Below, piece after piece: positions 52,161 to 64,000 of a stretch of DNA of 64,000 bases. The notes under the pieces are model-generated. The model was not told the DNA's origin. It saw only the letters and a program-made list of their open reading frames with translations, and did no database searches. The stretch comes from Antedon mediterranea (lineage: Eukaryota > Echinodermata > Crinoidea > Comatulida > Antedonidae). How positions within the stretch are numbered: the first letter of the stretch is position 1; each line of letters starts with the position of its first letter. The translations under genes and the position numbers were made by a program. Location: assembly GCF_964355755.1 (NCBI RefSeq), contig NC_092679.1, forward strand, positions 19,582,932-19,646,931, read 5' to 3'.

Positions 52161-55100
52161 TTTTAGACATAAATGGTTACTATTGCATAATAAACATGCG
52201 CAGAGTCTTCTAATGGATTCTCCGCATCTCAATTATGCTATAGTAACCAGTTATATCGAAAAATAAAAAGATCGAAATTTAGCCAATTTTGGAACAAATC
52301 CCTGTACTATAGCACAGAGATTTTTTCCAAAAATGGCAATTTTTTACCCTTTTATTTTTAGACAAAAATGGTTACTATAGCATAATAAACATGCGCAGAG
52401 TCGAATAATGGGTTCTGCGCATGTCAATTATGCTATAGTAACCAGTTATGTAAAAAAATAAATAGGTCGAAAATTATTTTAGACATAAATGGTTACTATT
52501 GCATAATAAACATGCGCAGAGTCGAATAATGGGTTCTTCGCATCTCAATTATGCTATAGTAACCAGTTATATCGAAAAATAAAAAGGTCGAAATTTAGCC
52601 AATTTTGGAAAAAATCCCTGTACTATATATAGTACAGGGATTTTTTCCAAAAATGGCCAATTTTTTACCCTTTGATTTTTCGCCATAAATGGTTACTATA
52701 GCATAATAAACATGCGCAGAGTCTAATAATGGGTTCTGCGCATGTCAATTATGCTATAGTAACCCGTTATATCGAAAAATAAAATGTTAGAAAATTATTT
52801 TTAGACATAAATGGTTACTATCGCATAATAAACATGCGCAGAGTCGAATAATGGGTTCTGCGCATCTCAATTATGCTATAGTAACCAGTTATATCGAAAA
52901 ATAAAATGGTCGAAAATTATTTTAGACATAAATGGTTACTATTGCATAATAAACATGCGCAGAGTCGAATAATGGGTTCTGCGCATCTCAATTATGCTAT
53001 AGTAACCAGTTATATCGAAAAATAAAAAGGTCGAAATTTAGGCAATTTTGGAAAAAATCCTTATACTATAGTACATGGATTTTTTCAAAACATGGCAAAT
53101 TTTTTACCATCTTATTTTTAGCCATAAATTGTTACTATAGCATAATAAACATGCGCAGAGTCGAATAATGGGTTCTGCGCATGTCAATTATGCTATAGTA
53201 ACCAGTTATGTAAAAAAATAAATAGGTCAAAAATTATTTTAGACATAAATGGTTACTATTGCATAATAAACATGCGCAGAGTCCAATAATGGGTTCTGCG
53301 CATCTCAATTATGCTATAGTAACCAGTTATATCGAAAAATAAAAAGGTCGAAATTTAGCCAATTTTGGAAAAAATCGCTGTACTATAGTACATGGATTTT
53401 TTCCAAAAATGGTCAATTTTTTACCATTTTATTTTTCTCCATAAATGGTTACTATAGCATAATAAACATGCGCAGACTCTAATAATGGGTTCTGCGCATG
53501 TCAATTATGCTATAGTAACCCGTTATATCGAAAAATAAAATTGCAAACAAATTATTTTTAGACATAAATGGTTACTATCGCATAATAAACATGCGCAGAG
53601 TCGAATATTGGGTTCTGCGCATCTCAATTATGCTATAGTAACCAGTTATATCAAAAAATAAAAAGGTCGAAATTTAGCCAATTTTTGGAAAAAATCCCTG
53701 TACTATAGTACATGGATTTTTTCAAAAAATTACAAATTTTTTTCCATTTTACTTTTAGCCATAACTGGTTACTATAGCATAATAAACATGCGCAGAGTCG
53801 AATAATGGGTTCTGCGCATCTCAATTATGCTATAGTAACCAGTTATATCGAAAAATAAAAAGGTCGAAAATTATTTTAGACATAAATGGTTACTATTGCA
53901 TAATAAACATGCGCAGAGCCTTATAATGGATTCTGCGCATCTCAATTATGCTATAGTAACCAGTTATATCGAAAAATAAAAAGATCGAAATGTAGCCAAT
54001 TTTGGAACAAATTCCTGTACTATAGTACATGGATTTTTTCCAAAAATGGCAATTTTTTACCCTTTTATTTTTAGACATAAATTGTTACTATAGCATAATA
54101 AACATGCGCAGAGTCGAATAATGGGTTTTGCGCATCTCAATTATGCTATAGTAACCAGTTATATCGAAAAATAAAAAGGTCGAAATTTAGCCAATTTTGG
54201 AAAAAATCGCTGTACTATAGTACATGGATTTTTTCCAAAAATGGTCAATTTTTTACCATTTTATTTTTCGCCATAAATGGTTACTATAGCATAATAAACA
54301 TGCGCAGAATCTAATAATGGGTTCTGCGCATGTCAATTATGCTATAGTAACCCGTTATATCGAAAAATAAAATTGTAAAAAATTTATTTTTAGACATAAA
54401 TGGTTACTATCGCATAATAAACATGCGCAGAGTCGAATAATGGGTTTTGCGCATCTCAATTATGCTATAGTAACCAGTTATATCGAAAAATAAAAAGGTC
54501 GAAATTTAGCCAATTTTGGAAAAAATCGCTGTACTATAGTACATGGATTTTTTCCAAAAATGGTCAATTTTTTACCATTTTATTTTTCGCCATAAATGGT
54601 TACTATAGCATAATAAACATGCGCAGAGTCTAATAATGGGTTCTGCGCATGTCAATTATGCTATAGTAACCCGTTATATCGAAAAATAAAATGTTAGAAA
54701 ATTATTTTTAGACATAAATGGTTACTATCGCATAATAAACATGCGCAGAGTCGAATAATGGGTTTTGCGCATCTCAATTATGCTATAGTAACCAGTTATA
54801 TCGAAAAATAAAAAGATAGAAATTTAGCCAATTTTGGAACAAATCCCTGTACAGGGATTTTTTCCAAAAATGGCAATTTTTTACCCTTTTATTTTTAGAC
54901 ATAAATTGTTATTATAGCATAATAAACATGCGCAGAGTCGAATAATGCGTTCTGCGCATGTCAATTATGCTATAGTAACCAGTTATGTAAAAAAATAAAT
55001 AGGTCGAAAATTATTTTAGACATAAATGGTTACTATTGCATAATAAACATGCGCAGAGTCGAATAATAGGTTCTTCGCATCTCAATTATGCTATAGTAAC

Positions 55101-55335
55101 CAGTTATATCGAAAAATAAAAAGGTCGAAATTTAGCCAATTTTGGAAAAAATCCCTGTACTATATATAGTACAGGGATTTTTTCCAAAAATGGCCAATTT
55201 TTTACCCTTTGATTTTTCGCCATAAATGGTTACTATAGCATAATAAACATGCGCAGAGTCTAATAATGGGTTCTGCGCATGTCAATTATGCTATAGTAAC
55301 CCGTTATATCGAAAAATAAAATGTTAGAAAATTAT
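52160..55335. repeat. Array block duplicated in tandem at offset 3175, copy 2
   Basis: The matching markers are 52206, 52904, 53893 and 55066. Only scattered single-base differences were seen by eye (for example gcagaatcta at 54304 against gcagagtcta at 51129). The duplication is therefore recent. Confidence 0.85.
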
Positions 55336-58300
55336 TTTTAGACATAAATGGTTACTATCGCATAATAAACATGCGCAGAGTCGAATAATGGGTTCTGCGC
55401 ATCTCAATTATGCTATAGTAACCAGTTATATCAAAAAATAAAAAGGTCGAAATTTAGCCATTTTTTGGAAAAAATCCCTGTACTATAGTACATGGATTTT
55501 TTCAAAAAATGGCAAATTTTTTCCCATTTTACTTTTAGACATAAATGGTTACTATCGCATAATAAACATGCGCAGAGTCGAATAATGGGTTCTGCGCATG
55601 TCAATTATGCTATAGTAACCAGTTATATCGAAAAATAAAAAGGTCGAAAATTATTTTAGACATAAATGGTTACTATTGCATAATAAACATGCGCAGAGTC
55701 TTATAATGGATTCTGCGCATCTCAATTATGCTATAGTAACCAGTTATATCGAAAAATAAAAAGATCGAAATGTAGCCAATTTTGGAACAAATTCCTGTAC
55801 TATAGTACAAGGATTTTTTCCAAAAATTGCAATTTTTTACCCTTTTATTTTTAGACATAAATGGTTACTATTGCATAATAAACATGCGCAGAGTCGAATA
55901 ATGGGTTCTGCGCATGTCAATTATGCTATAGTAACCAGTTATATCGAAAAATAAAAAGGTCGAAAATTATTTTAGACATAAATGGTTACTATTGCATAAT
56001 AAACATGCGCAGAGTCTTCTAATGGATTCTCCGCATCTCAATTATGCTATAGTAACCAGTTATATCGAAAAATAAAAAGATCGAAATTTAGCCAATTTTG
56101 GAACAAATCCCTGTACTATAGCACAGAGATTTTTTCCAAAAATGGCAATTTTTTACCCTTTTATTTTTAGACAAAAATGGTTACTATAGCATAATAAACA
56201 TGCGCAGAGTCGAAAAATGGGTTCTGCGCATGTCAATTATGCTATAGTAACCAGTTATGTAAAAAAATAAATAGGTCGAAAATTATTTTAGACATAAATG
56301 GTTACTATTGCATAATAAACATGCGCAGAGTCGAATAATGGGTTCTGCGCATCTCAATTATGCTATAGTAACCAGTTATATCGAAAAATAAAAAGGTCGA
56401 AATTTAGCCAATTTTGGAAAAAAATCGCTGTACTATAGTACATGGATTTTTTCCAAAAATGGTCAATTTTTTACCATTTTATTTTTCGCCATAAATGGTT
56501 ACTATAGCATAATAAACATGCGCAGACTCTAATAATGGGTTCTGCGCATGTCAATTATGCTATAGTAACCCGTTATATCGAAAAATAAAATTGTAAAAAA
56601 TTTATTTTTAGACATAAATGGTTACTATCGCATAATAAACATGCGCAGAGTCGAATAATGGGTTTTGCGCATCTCAATTATGCTATAGTAACCAGTTATA
56701 TCGAAAAATAAAACGGTCAAAATTTAGCCAATTTTGGAAAAAATCGCTGTACATGGTTTTTTTCCAAAAATGGCCAATTTTTTACCCTTTGATTTTTCGC
56801 CATAAATGGTTACTATAGCATAATAAACATGCGCAAAGTCTAATAATGGGTTCTGCGCATGTCAATTATGCTATAGTAACCCGTTATATCGAAAAATAAA
56901 ATGTTAGAAAATTATTTTTAGACATAAATGGTTACTATCGCATAATAAACATGCGCAGAGTCGAATAATGGGTTTTGCGCATCTCAATTATGCTATAGTA
57001 ACCAGTTATATCGAAAAATAAAAAGGTCGAAATTTAGCCAATTTTGGAAAAAAATCGCTGTACTATAGTACATGGATTTTTTCCAAAAATGGTCAATTTT
57101 TTACCATTTTATTTTTCGCCATAAATGGTTACTATAGCATAATAAACATGCGCAGACTCTAATAATGGGTTTTGCGCATGTCAATTATGCTATAGTAACC
57201 CGTTATATCGAAAAATAAAATTGTAAAAAATTTATTTTTAGACATAAATGGTTACTATCGCATAATAAACATGCGCAGAGTCGAATAATGGGTTTTGCGC
57301 ATCTCAATTATGCTATAGTAACCAGTTATATCGAAAAATAAAACGGTCAAAATTTAGCCAATTTTGGAAAAAATCGCTGTACATGGTTTTTTTCCAAAAA
57401 CGGTCAATTTTTTACCATTTTATTTTTCGCCATAAATGGTCACTATAGCATAATAAACATGCGAAGAGTCTAATAATGGGTTCTGCGCATGTCAATTATA
57501 CTATAGTAACCCGTTATATAGAAAAATAAAATGTTAGAAAATTATTTTTACACATAAATGGTTACTATCGCATAATAAACATGCGCAGAGTCGAATAATG
57601 GGTTTTGCGCATCTCAATTATGCTATAGTAACCAGTTATATCGAAAAATAAAAAGGTCGAAATTTAGCCAATTTTGGAAAAAAATCGCTGTACTATAGTA
57701 CATGAATTTTTTCCAAAAATGGTCAATTTTTTACCATTTTATTTTTCGCCATAAATGGTTACTATAGCATAATAAACATGCGCAGAGTCTAATAATGGGT
57801 TCTGCGCATGTCAATTATGCTATAGTAACCCGTTATATCGAAAAATAAAATGTTAGAAAATTATTTTTAGACATAAATGGTTACTATCGCATAATAAACA
57901 TGCGCAGAGTCGAATAATGGGTTTTGCGCATCTCAATTATGCTATAGTAACCAGTTATATCGAAAAATAAAAAGATCGAAATTTAGCCAATTTTGGAACA
58001 AATCCCTGTACTATAGCACAGGGATTTTTTCCAAAAATCGCAAATTTTTACCCTTTTATTTTTAGATATAAATTGTTACTATAGCATAATAAACATTCGC
58101 AGAGTCGAATAATGGGTTCTGCGCATGTCAATTATGCTATAGTAACCAGTTATGTAAAAAAATAAATAGGTCGAAAATTATTTTAGACATAAATGGTTAC
58201 TATTGCATAATAAACATGCGCAGAGTCGAATAATGGGTTCTACGCATCTCAATTATGCTATAGTAACCAGTTATATCGAAAAATAAAAAGGTCGAAATTT

Positions 58301-60915
58301 AGCCAATTTTGGAAAAAATCCCTGTACTATATATAGTACAGAGATTTTTTCCAAAAATAGCCAATTTTTTACCCTTTGATTTTTCGCCATAAATGGTTAC
58401 TATAGCATAATAAACATGCGCAGAGTCTAATAATGGGTTCTGCGCATGTCAATTATGCTATAGTAACCCGTTATATCGAAAAATAAAATGTTAGAAAATT
58501 ATTTTTAGACATAAATGGTTACTATCGCATAATAAACATGCGCAGAGTCGAATAATGGGTTTTGCGCATCTCAATTATGCTATAGTAACCAGTTATATCG
58601 AAAAATAAAAAGGTCGAAATTTAGCCAATTTTGGAAAAAATCGCTGTACTATAGTACATGGATTTTTTTCCAAAAATGGTCAATTTTTTACCATTTTATT
58701 TTTCGCCATAAATGGTTACTATAGCATAATAAACATGCGCAGAGTCTAATAATGGGTTCTGCGCATGTCAATTATGCTATAGTAACCCGTTATATCGAAA
58801 AATAAAATGTTAGAAAATTATTTTTAGACATAAATGGTTACTATCGCATAATAAACATGCGCAGAGTCGAATAATGGGTTTTGCGCATCTCAATTATGCT
58901 ATAGTAACCAGTTATATCGAAAAACAAAAAGATCGAAATTTAGCCAATTTTGGAACAAATCCCTGTACTATAGCACAGGGATTTTTTCCAAAAATCGCAA
59001 ATTTTTACCCTTTTATTTTTAGATATAAATTGTTACTATAGCATAATAAACATGCGCAGAGTCGAATAATGGGTTCTGCGCATGTCAATTATGCTATAGT
59101 AACCAGTTATGTAAAAAAATAAATAGGTCGAAAATTATTCTAGACATAAATGGTTACTATTGCATAATAAACATGCACAGAGTCGAATAATGGGTTCTGC
59201 GCATCTCAATTATGCTATAGTAACCAGTTATACCAAAAAATAAAAAGGTCGAAATTTAGCCAATTTTGGAAAAAATCCCTGTACTATATATAGTACAGGG
59301 ATTTTTTCCGAAATTAGCCAATTTTTTACCCTTTGATTTTTCGCCATAAATGGTTACTATAGCATAATAAACATGCGCAGAGTCTAATAATGGGTTCTGC
59401 GCATGTCAATTATGCTATAGTAACCCGTTATATCGAAAAATAAAATGTTAGAAAATTATTTTTAGACATAAATGGTTACTATCGCATAATAAACATGCGC
59501 AGAGTCGAATAATGGGTTTTGCGCATCTCAATTATGCTATAGTAACCAGTTATATCGAAAAATAAAAAAGGTCGAAATTTAGCCAATTTTGGAAAAAATC
59601 GCTGTACTATAGTACATGGATTTTTTTCCAAAAATGGTCAATTTTTTACCATTTTATTTTTCGCCATAAATGGTTACTATAGCATAATAAACATGCGCAG
59701 AGTCTAATAATGGGTTCTGCGCATGTCAATTATGCTATAGTAACCCGTTATATCGAAAAATAAAATTGTAAAAAATTTATTTTTAGACATAAATGGTTAC
59801 TATCGCATAATAAACATGCGCAGAGTCGAATAATGGGTTTTGCGCATCTCAATTATGCTATAGTAACCAGTTATATCGAAAAATAAAAAGGTCGAAATTT
59901 AGCCAATTTTGGAAAAAATCGCTGTACTATAGTACATGGATTTTTTCCAAAAATGGTCAATTTTTTACCATTTTATTTTTCGCCATAAATGGTTACTATA
60001 GCATAATAAACATGCGCAGACTCTAATAATGGGTTCTGCGCATGTCAATTATGCTATAGTAACCCGTTATATCGAAAAATAAAATTGTAAACAATTTATT
60101 TTTAGACATAAATGGTTACTATCGAATAATAAACATGCGCAGAGTCGAATAATGAGTTTTGCGCATCTCAATTATGCTATAGTAACCAGTTATATCGAAA
60201 AATAAAAAGGTCGAAATTTAGCCAATTTTGGAAAAAATCGCTGTACTATAGTACATGGATTTTTTTCCAAAAATGGTCAATTTTTTACCATTTTATTTTT
60301 CGCCATAAATGGTTACTATAGCATAATAAACATGCGCAGACTCTAATAATGGGTTCTGCGCATGTCAATTATGCTATAGTTGCCCGTTATATCGAAAAAT
60401 AAAATTGTAAAAAATTTATTTTTAGACATAAATGGTTACTATCGCATAATATACATGCGCAGAGTCGAATAATGGGTTTTGCGCATCTCAATTATGCTAT
60501 AGTAACCAGTTATATCGAAAAATAAAAAGGTCGAAATTTAGCCAATTTTGGAAAAAATCGCTGTACTATAGTACATGGATTTTTTCCAAAAATGGTCAAT
60601 TTTTTACCATTTTATTTTTCGCCATAAATGGTTACTATAGTATAATAAACATGCGCAGAGTCTAATAATGGGTTCTGCGCATGTCAATTATGCTATAGTA
60701 ACCCGTTATATCGAAAAATAAAATGTTAGAAATTTATTTTTAGACATAAATGGTTACTATCGCATAATAAACATGCGCAGAGTCGAATAATGGGTACTGC
60801 GCATCTCAATTATGCTATAGTAACCAGTTTTATCGAAAAATAAAAAGGTCGAAAATTATTTCAGACATAAATGGTTACTATTGCATAATAGAGTCTTATA
60901 ATGGATTCTGCGCAT

Positions 60916-62037
60916 ACATTTTTATAGTATATTTTTTAACCCATTTGTTACAAATTCTTTCTCTTTTATTGCTACTTTCCTTTTCTAAAATCATCAGTGT
61001 TAATTTTAATGCTATTAAATTTTGTTACTTAAAGGTAGCATTTTTTGTATATAGATGATATCGACAGCCTCATAACAAAAGTGTCTAAGTCATAATTTTT
61101 GTTTTGTTTTTCTGCCTAACTCACTGCTTATATCAATATACTATATTGGTTGTGTTTCTGCCCAATTCAGCTGTGTGACTTAGGCAATTAAGGAGAGCTG
61201 ACTTATGATCTGCCTAACTCACTGCTTATATCAATATACTATATTTTTTGTGTTTCTGCCTAAGTCAGCTGTGTGACTTAGGCAATTAAGGAGAGCTGAC
61301 TTATGATCTGCCTAACTCACTGCTTATATCATTATACTGCCCTCTGTACATTATCTGAGTGCTTTTATATACATTTGCACATGCTCAGATCGTTTTTTGT
61401 GTTTGCAATTAAGGAGAGGAGACTCATGATTTTTTTAATAAAATAAGAAATACATTTTTGTAGACTCTATAGTTCACTATGTCGGTCAGTTGGTCTGTCT
61501 GTCGGTCCGGTATCACTATGCGTTTTATCGCTTTTCTGTGCTTTTTGAACTGTTTTGATGTACAGAAAAGTTTTAAAGTACATTATTTTTTGAAAGTTCA
61601 TTTTTTTCTTAGAGCACGCAACTTATGGCTGTTGGCCTTGTTATTTAACTTATTTACACATAAAAAATAATTCATTCGTGACAAACAGTAGGATATTATT
61701 GTCTTCATCTTGGAAGTAACCCTATGTTCCATAATTATTCTAAAAAAAACCCGTTTGAAGATGAAGATGAAGTAAAACTTACTTCCCTCCCCCCCCCAAA
61801 AAAAAACCAAAAAAAATTAAGATTAATAAAAAGACTTTGAATAGGCCATTTCACATTTTTAATAAAGATAATCACTTCTGTAGAAAAAAGGCAAAATAAA
61901 CGGTTAAATTCAACCAATAGCCCATTGACTTCCAGTCAATTGACTTTTTTTGCTTTGAATTACAGTTTTGAATGAATAACATTTATGCGATTATTAATTT
62001 GGCATAACCAACAAAAACATTTTAAAAACAATTTCAG
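60916..62037. other. 3' flank of the array with a 98-bp tandem repeat
   Basis: The last array unit is truncated at about 60890-60915. A 98-bp repeat (61113-61345) follows. The rest is A+T-rich, with a C9A10-type homopolymer run at about 61790-61806. No gene is supported; short open frames here look like chance. Confidence 0.5.
61113..61345. repeat. 98-bp tandem repeat, about 2.4 copies
   Basis: tgcctaactcactgcttata starts at 61113, 61211 and 61309. The first two copies continue through tgtgtgacttaggcaattaa and gagagctgacttatgatc. Nearly identical copies; noncoding. Confidence 0.9.
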
Positions 62038-62120
62038 AAGGACAATATATCTTTAAGGAATATCGAATTAGATATTCTGAAGTTCGCAGACTTCAGGAAG
62101 CTGAAGAGGAAGAAAAATAA
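62038..62120 (+). CDS. Weak candidate terminal exon of an unknown gene
   Basis: A good acceptor (caatttcag, ending 62037) is followed by an open stretch in phase 1, ending at TAA 62118-62120. It reads GQYIFKEYRIRYSEVRRLQE followed by AEEEEK. The charged C-terminal tail looks protein-like, but there is no recognisable domain and no upstream exon was found. Chance is a real alternative. Confidence 0.2.
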
Positions 62121-62656
62121 CATCACCAAATGAACTGAAAATTCCTTCAAAGAAAACACAGAAAGACTTGTGGAGGGAACTGGTAAAAATGATCAAAGTG
62201 ACCATACAACCACACCCAGTCACAGAACCAGTAATAATGTGTGTATGTTTTGTAACATTGTTAGTAGCATAGTTCAATATTTTCGTGTTCTATTTTACTG
62301 TTGGTTGGTTATTAAATTAATACAAAATTCCACATCCAAAGTTAATGGTAAACTCAGGAGCTTGAAAAAATATCCCTCCAAATATAGGGAAGTGAGCTGG
62401 GGGGATATGGTCCTTGTTCAACCTCCTAAATTGGTTCTATCCCTATCTGTCAAACAAAATATTTCCTCATCAAAAAGGGTAGTGGGCGTAACAATTGTAA
62501 ACCAGCGAATTGTTCATGCCACCCTATTCTTCCGAAATATTTTTTATGTATATTATTATAACTGAATGAAAAAGGTTTTTGCTGAAATTAATAAAAAATA
62601 CAATCTCAAAATAATTTTTAATACAATGATAAATAGCATATACCATATTATCTTGT
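62121..62656. other. No supported gene
   Basis: A 131-codon open frame at 62170-62565 shows no domain, motif or homologue I recognise and has no clear splice context. It is left as unexplained. A+T-rich DNA otherwise. Confidence 0.4.
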
Positions 62657-62867
62657 AATCAATACCAATCAATATCAATCAATATCAATCAATACCAATC
62701 AATATCAATCAATACCAGTCAATATCAATCAAGACCAATCAATATTAATCAAGACCAATCAATATCAATCAATACCAATCAATATTAATCAATACCAAAT
62801 CAATATCAATCAATACCAATCAATATCAATCAATACCAATCAATATTAATCAATACCTATCAATATA
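62657..62867. repeat. (AATCAATAYC)n tandem repeat
   Basis: Alternating aatcaatacc and aatcaatatc decamers, about 20 units, with occasional substitutions (aagacc, aatatt). Simple-sequence expansion. Confidence 0.93.
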
Positions 62868-63541
62868 TCCTGAATACTAATAATCTTTGAATATTATTTT
62901 TATGAATTTCTTATGATCCTATGATACGAACGAAGCACAATCTTTACCTTATATTGCATATATTTATATAAAAAATGTATATAATACATTTATACACTAT
63001 GTCACATTATATACAGTAGTCCAGGCAATCTATCTATCTATTCCAGTAGATAATTATTTAGTATAAGTAATTAATTTAAAAGTTTTTTGATCAGATCTCT
63101 AGCTAAAACATATAATACTGGCTAATATCTTGCCAGCATAAGTTTAATGATTCACTTGCGCATCTCTTGCAGAATGCGGGACATGCCCCATCAAATATTT
63201 TTTAGGGGACCAAGTAACTACAGTACTTCCTATGACTTTCTCACCCCATCAGACTTTTTACATACCTGTCTGGTGATCATATAGTATATTAAATTCTCTT
63301 GTTTTGTAAAGATTTTAAGTTTGAGAAATCTGCTGAATAAATGAGGGCTGATATTATGAGGGATTTCATCATAGCATAAACAATGTACATATATGCCACA
63401 ACTGGCTCTGAAATGCCGCAGTTAACGAAACAAGTAATCAATACGATTTTCAGACTAATGTAACATGATCGCAACAAAGAATATCCCACTCATAGTTTAA
63501 AACATACAAAAGAGTCCTTTTTTACAAAAGAGCAGACGATA
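62868..63541. other. Nothing specific seen
   Basis: A+T-rich noncoding DNA. No RNA gene, exon or repeat is supported. Confidence 0.5.
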
Positions 63542-63745
63542 ATGTATTTCTTTGGCAGACGACACGCATCTTTAACCAAAGGTCTGGTTGTCAGAAACCA
63601 GACGACAATGTATGTTCTTCAGCAGACGACATGCATCTTTATAACCAAAGTCTGGTTTTCAGAGCAGAAGACAATGTATGTTCTTCAGCAGACAGCATGC
63701 ATCTCTATAACCAATGTTCTGGTTTTCAGAGCAGACGACTATGTC
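63542..63745. repeat. 66-bp minisatellite, about three units
   Basis: Units begin at 63542, 63608, 63674 and 63740 (atgtatgttcttcagcagac type), each with gcatct...aaccaaagtctggttttcag. The period is 22 codons, so two reading frames stay open and give repetitive peptides. No other coding evidence. Confidence 0.85.
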
Positions 63746-64000
63746 TTTTTCCAATCTCTGGTAGATGGCTACTTTCAAAGTCCCATATCTTTTTGTCTAT
63801 AACATTTGAAGGTGAAACTGCCTGTGTCGATGAAGGCTCATATGTCAAGTTTTGCTGTTTTACGATTGCATTTATATAACTTGCTATTAAAAGAGTTATT
63901 TCAAGAATCTAAAATAAAAGGAAAAAAAACTCAATAATAATTCTAAAATAAAACACTTTATGAATACATTTTAAAGTAAACTACACAAACCATTTATGGA

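Larger units (their letters stand above)
45360..60915. repeat. 15.5-kb hairpin satellite array, monomer about 317.5 bp
   Basis: Continuous tandem array. A typical monomer has two A units of about 110 bp and one B unit of about 95 bp. Each A unit is a long inverted repeat with arms around GGTTACTATAGCATAAT and ATGCGCAGA. B is a second palindrome centred on GTACTATAGTAC. By length I estimate about 49 monomers, so close to 98 A hairpins. A units fall into types differing at tatAgc/tatCgc/tatTgc in the 5' arm and at ctcaatt/gtcaatt on the 3' side. The 3' arm is the less variable one. Recurrent 61-aa minus-strand open frames (46590, 48689, 50718, 53893, 55673) are by-products of the repeat. Confidence 0.97.

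Noticed and set aside
46590-55858. Five near-identical 61-aa minus-strand open frames
   Set aside because: They recur at monomer-multiple offsets inside the hairpin satellite and change with the repeat. No start context or domain suggests a gene.
45360-60915. CRISPR-like array
   Set aside because: Repeats alternate with repeats, not with unique spacers, the units are about 110 and 95 bp, and the genome is eukaryotic.
62170-62565. 131-aa open frame
   Set aside because: No recognisable domain, motif or splice context. The composition resembles chance translation of A+T-rich DNA, though I cannot exclude an unknown element.
63542-63879. Open frames of 82-86 aa with repeated MYVLQQT-type blocks
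   Set aside because: The 66-bp minisatellite has a 22-codon period; there is no domain, and the frames end soon after the repeat.

Overview
The window is animal nuclear DNA and is most probably from an echinoderm. It is strongly A+T rich, with small exons separated by kilobase introns bounded by GT...AG. It carries tRNA-derived SINE remnants and a family of short inverted-repeat elements. The palindrome TAGGCCTA is scattered through the noncoding DNA, a habit I associate with echinoderm and other invertebrate deuterostome genomes. The Otx protein has a single C-terminal tail motif, as in invertebrates. I cannot name the class or species.

Layout. (1) 3165-19334, plus strand: the 3' part of EHBP1 (EH-domain-binding protein 1). 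Ten exons keep reading frame across every junction (990 nt, 329 residues plus stop). They include a 27-nt microexon, the complete bMERB Rab-binding domain and a terminal CaaX box. The N-terminal C2-like and CH domains lie upstream of the window. The introns hold inverted-repeat elements, SINE relics and minisatellites. (2) 19335-34228: about 15 kb of intergenic DNA with minisatellites, two more copies of the element family and kilobase-scale tandem duplications, but no gene I can support. (3) 34229-44111, plus strand: the Otx locus. It has a probable TATA promoter with a noncoding first exon, a 6.5-kb intron with a tight cluster of TAATCC (Otx-type) sites, and three coding exons for a complete 274-residue K50 homeodomain protein. 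(4) about 45360-60915: a 15.5-kb satellite array. Its monomer is about 317.5 bp and holds two long hairpin-forming units plus a second near-perfect palindrome. (5) 60916-64000: small tandem repeats and one weak terminal-exon candidate.

The EHBP1 then Otx order, both on the same strand, matches human EHBP1-OTX1 on chromosome 2p15, so this is an old linkage. The usual explanation for such pairs is that regulatory elements of the developmental gene lie in or near its bystander neighbour. The most unusual object is the satellite directly 3' of Otx. Every large duplication offset I measured (3175, 4128, 6984 bp) is an integer multiple of one monomer length, and each monomer can fold into three stems.
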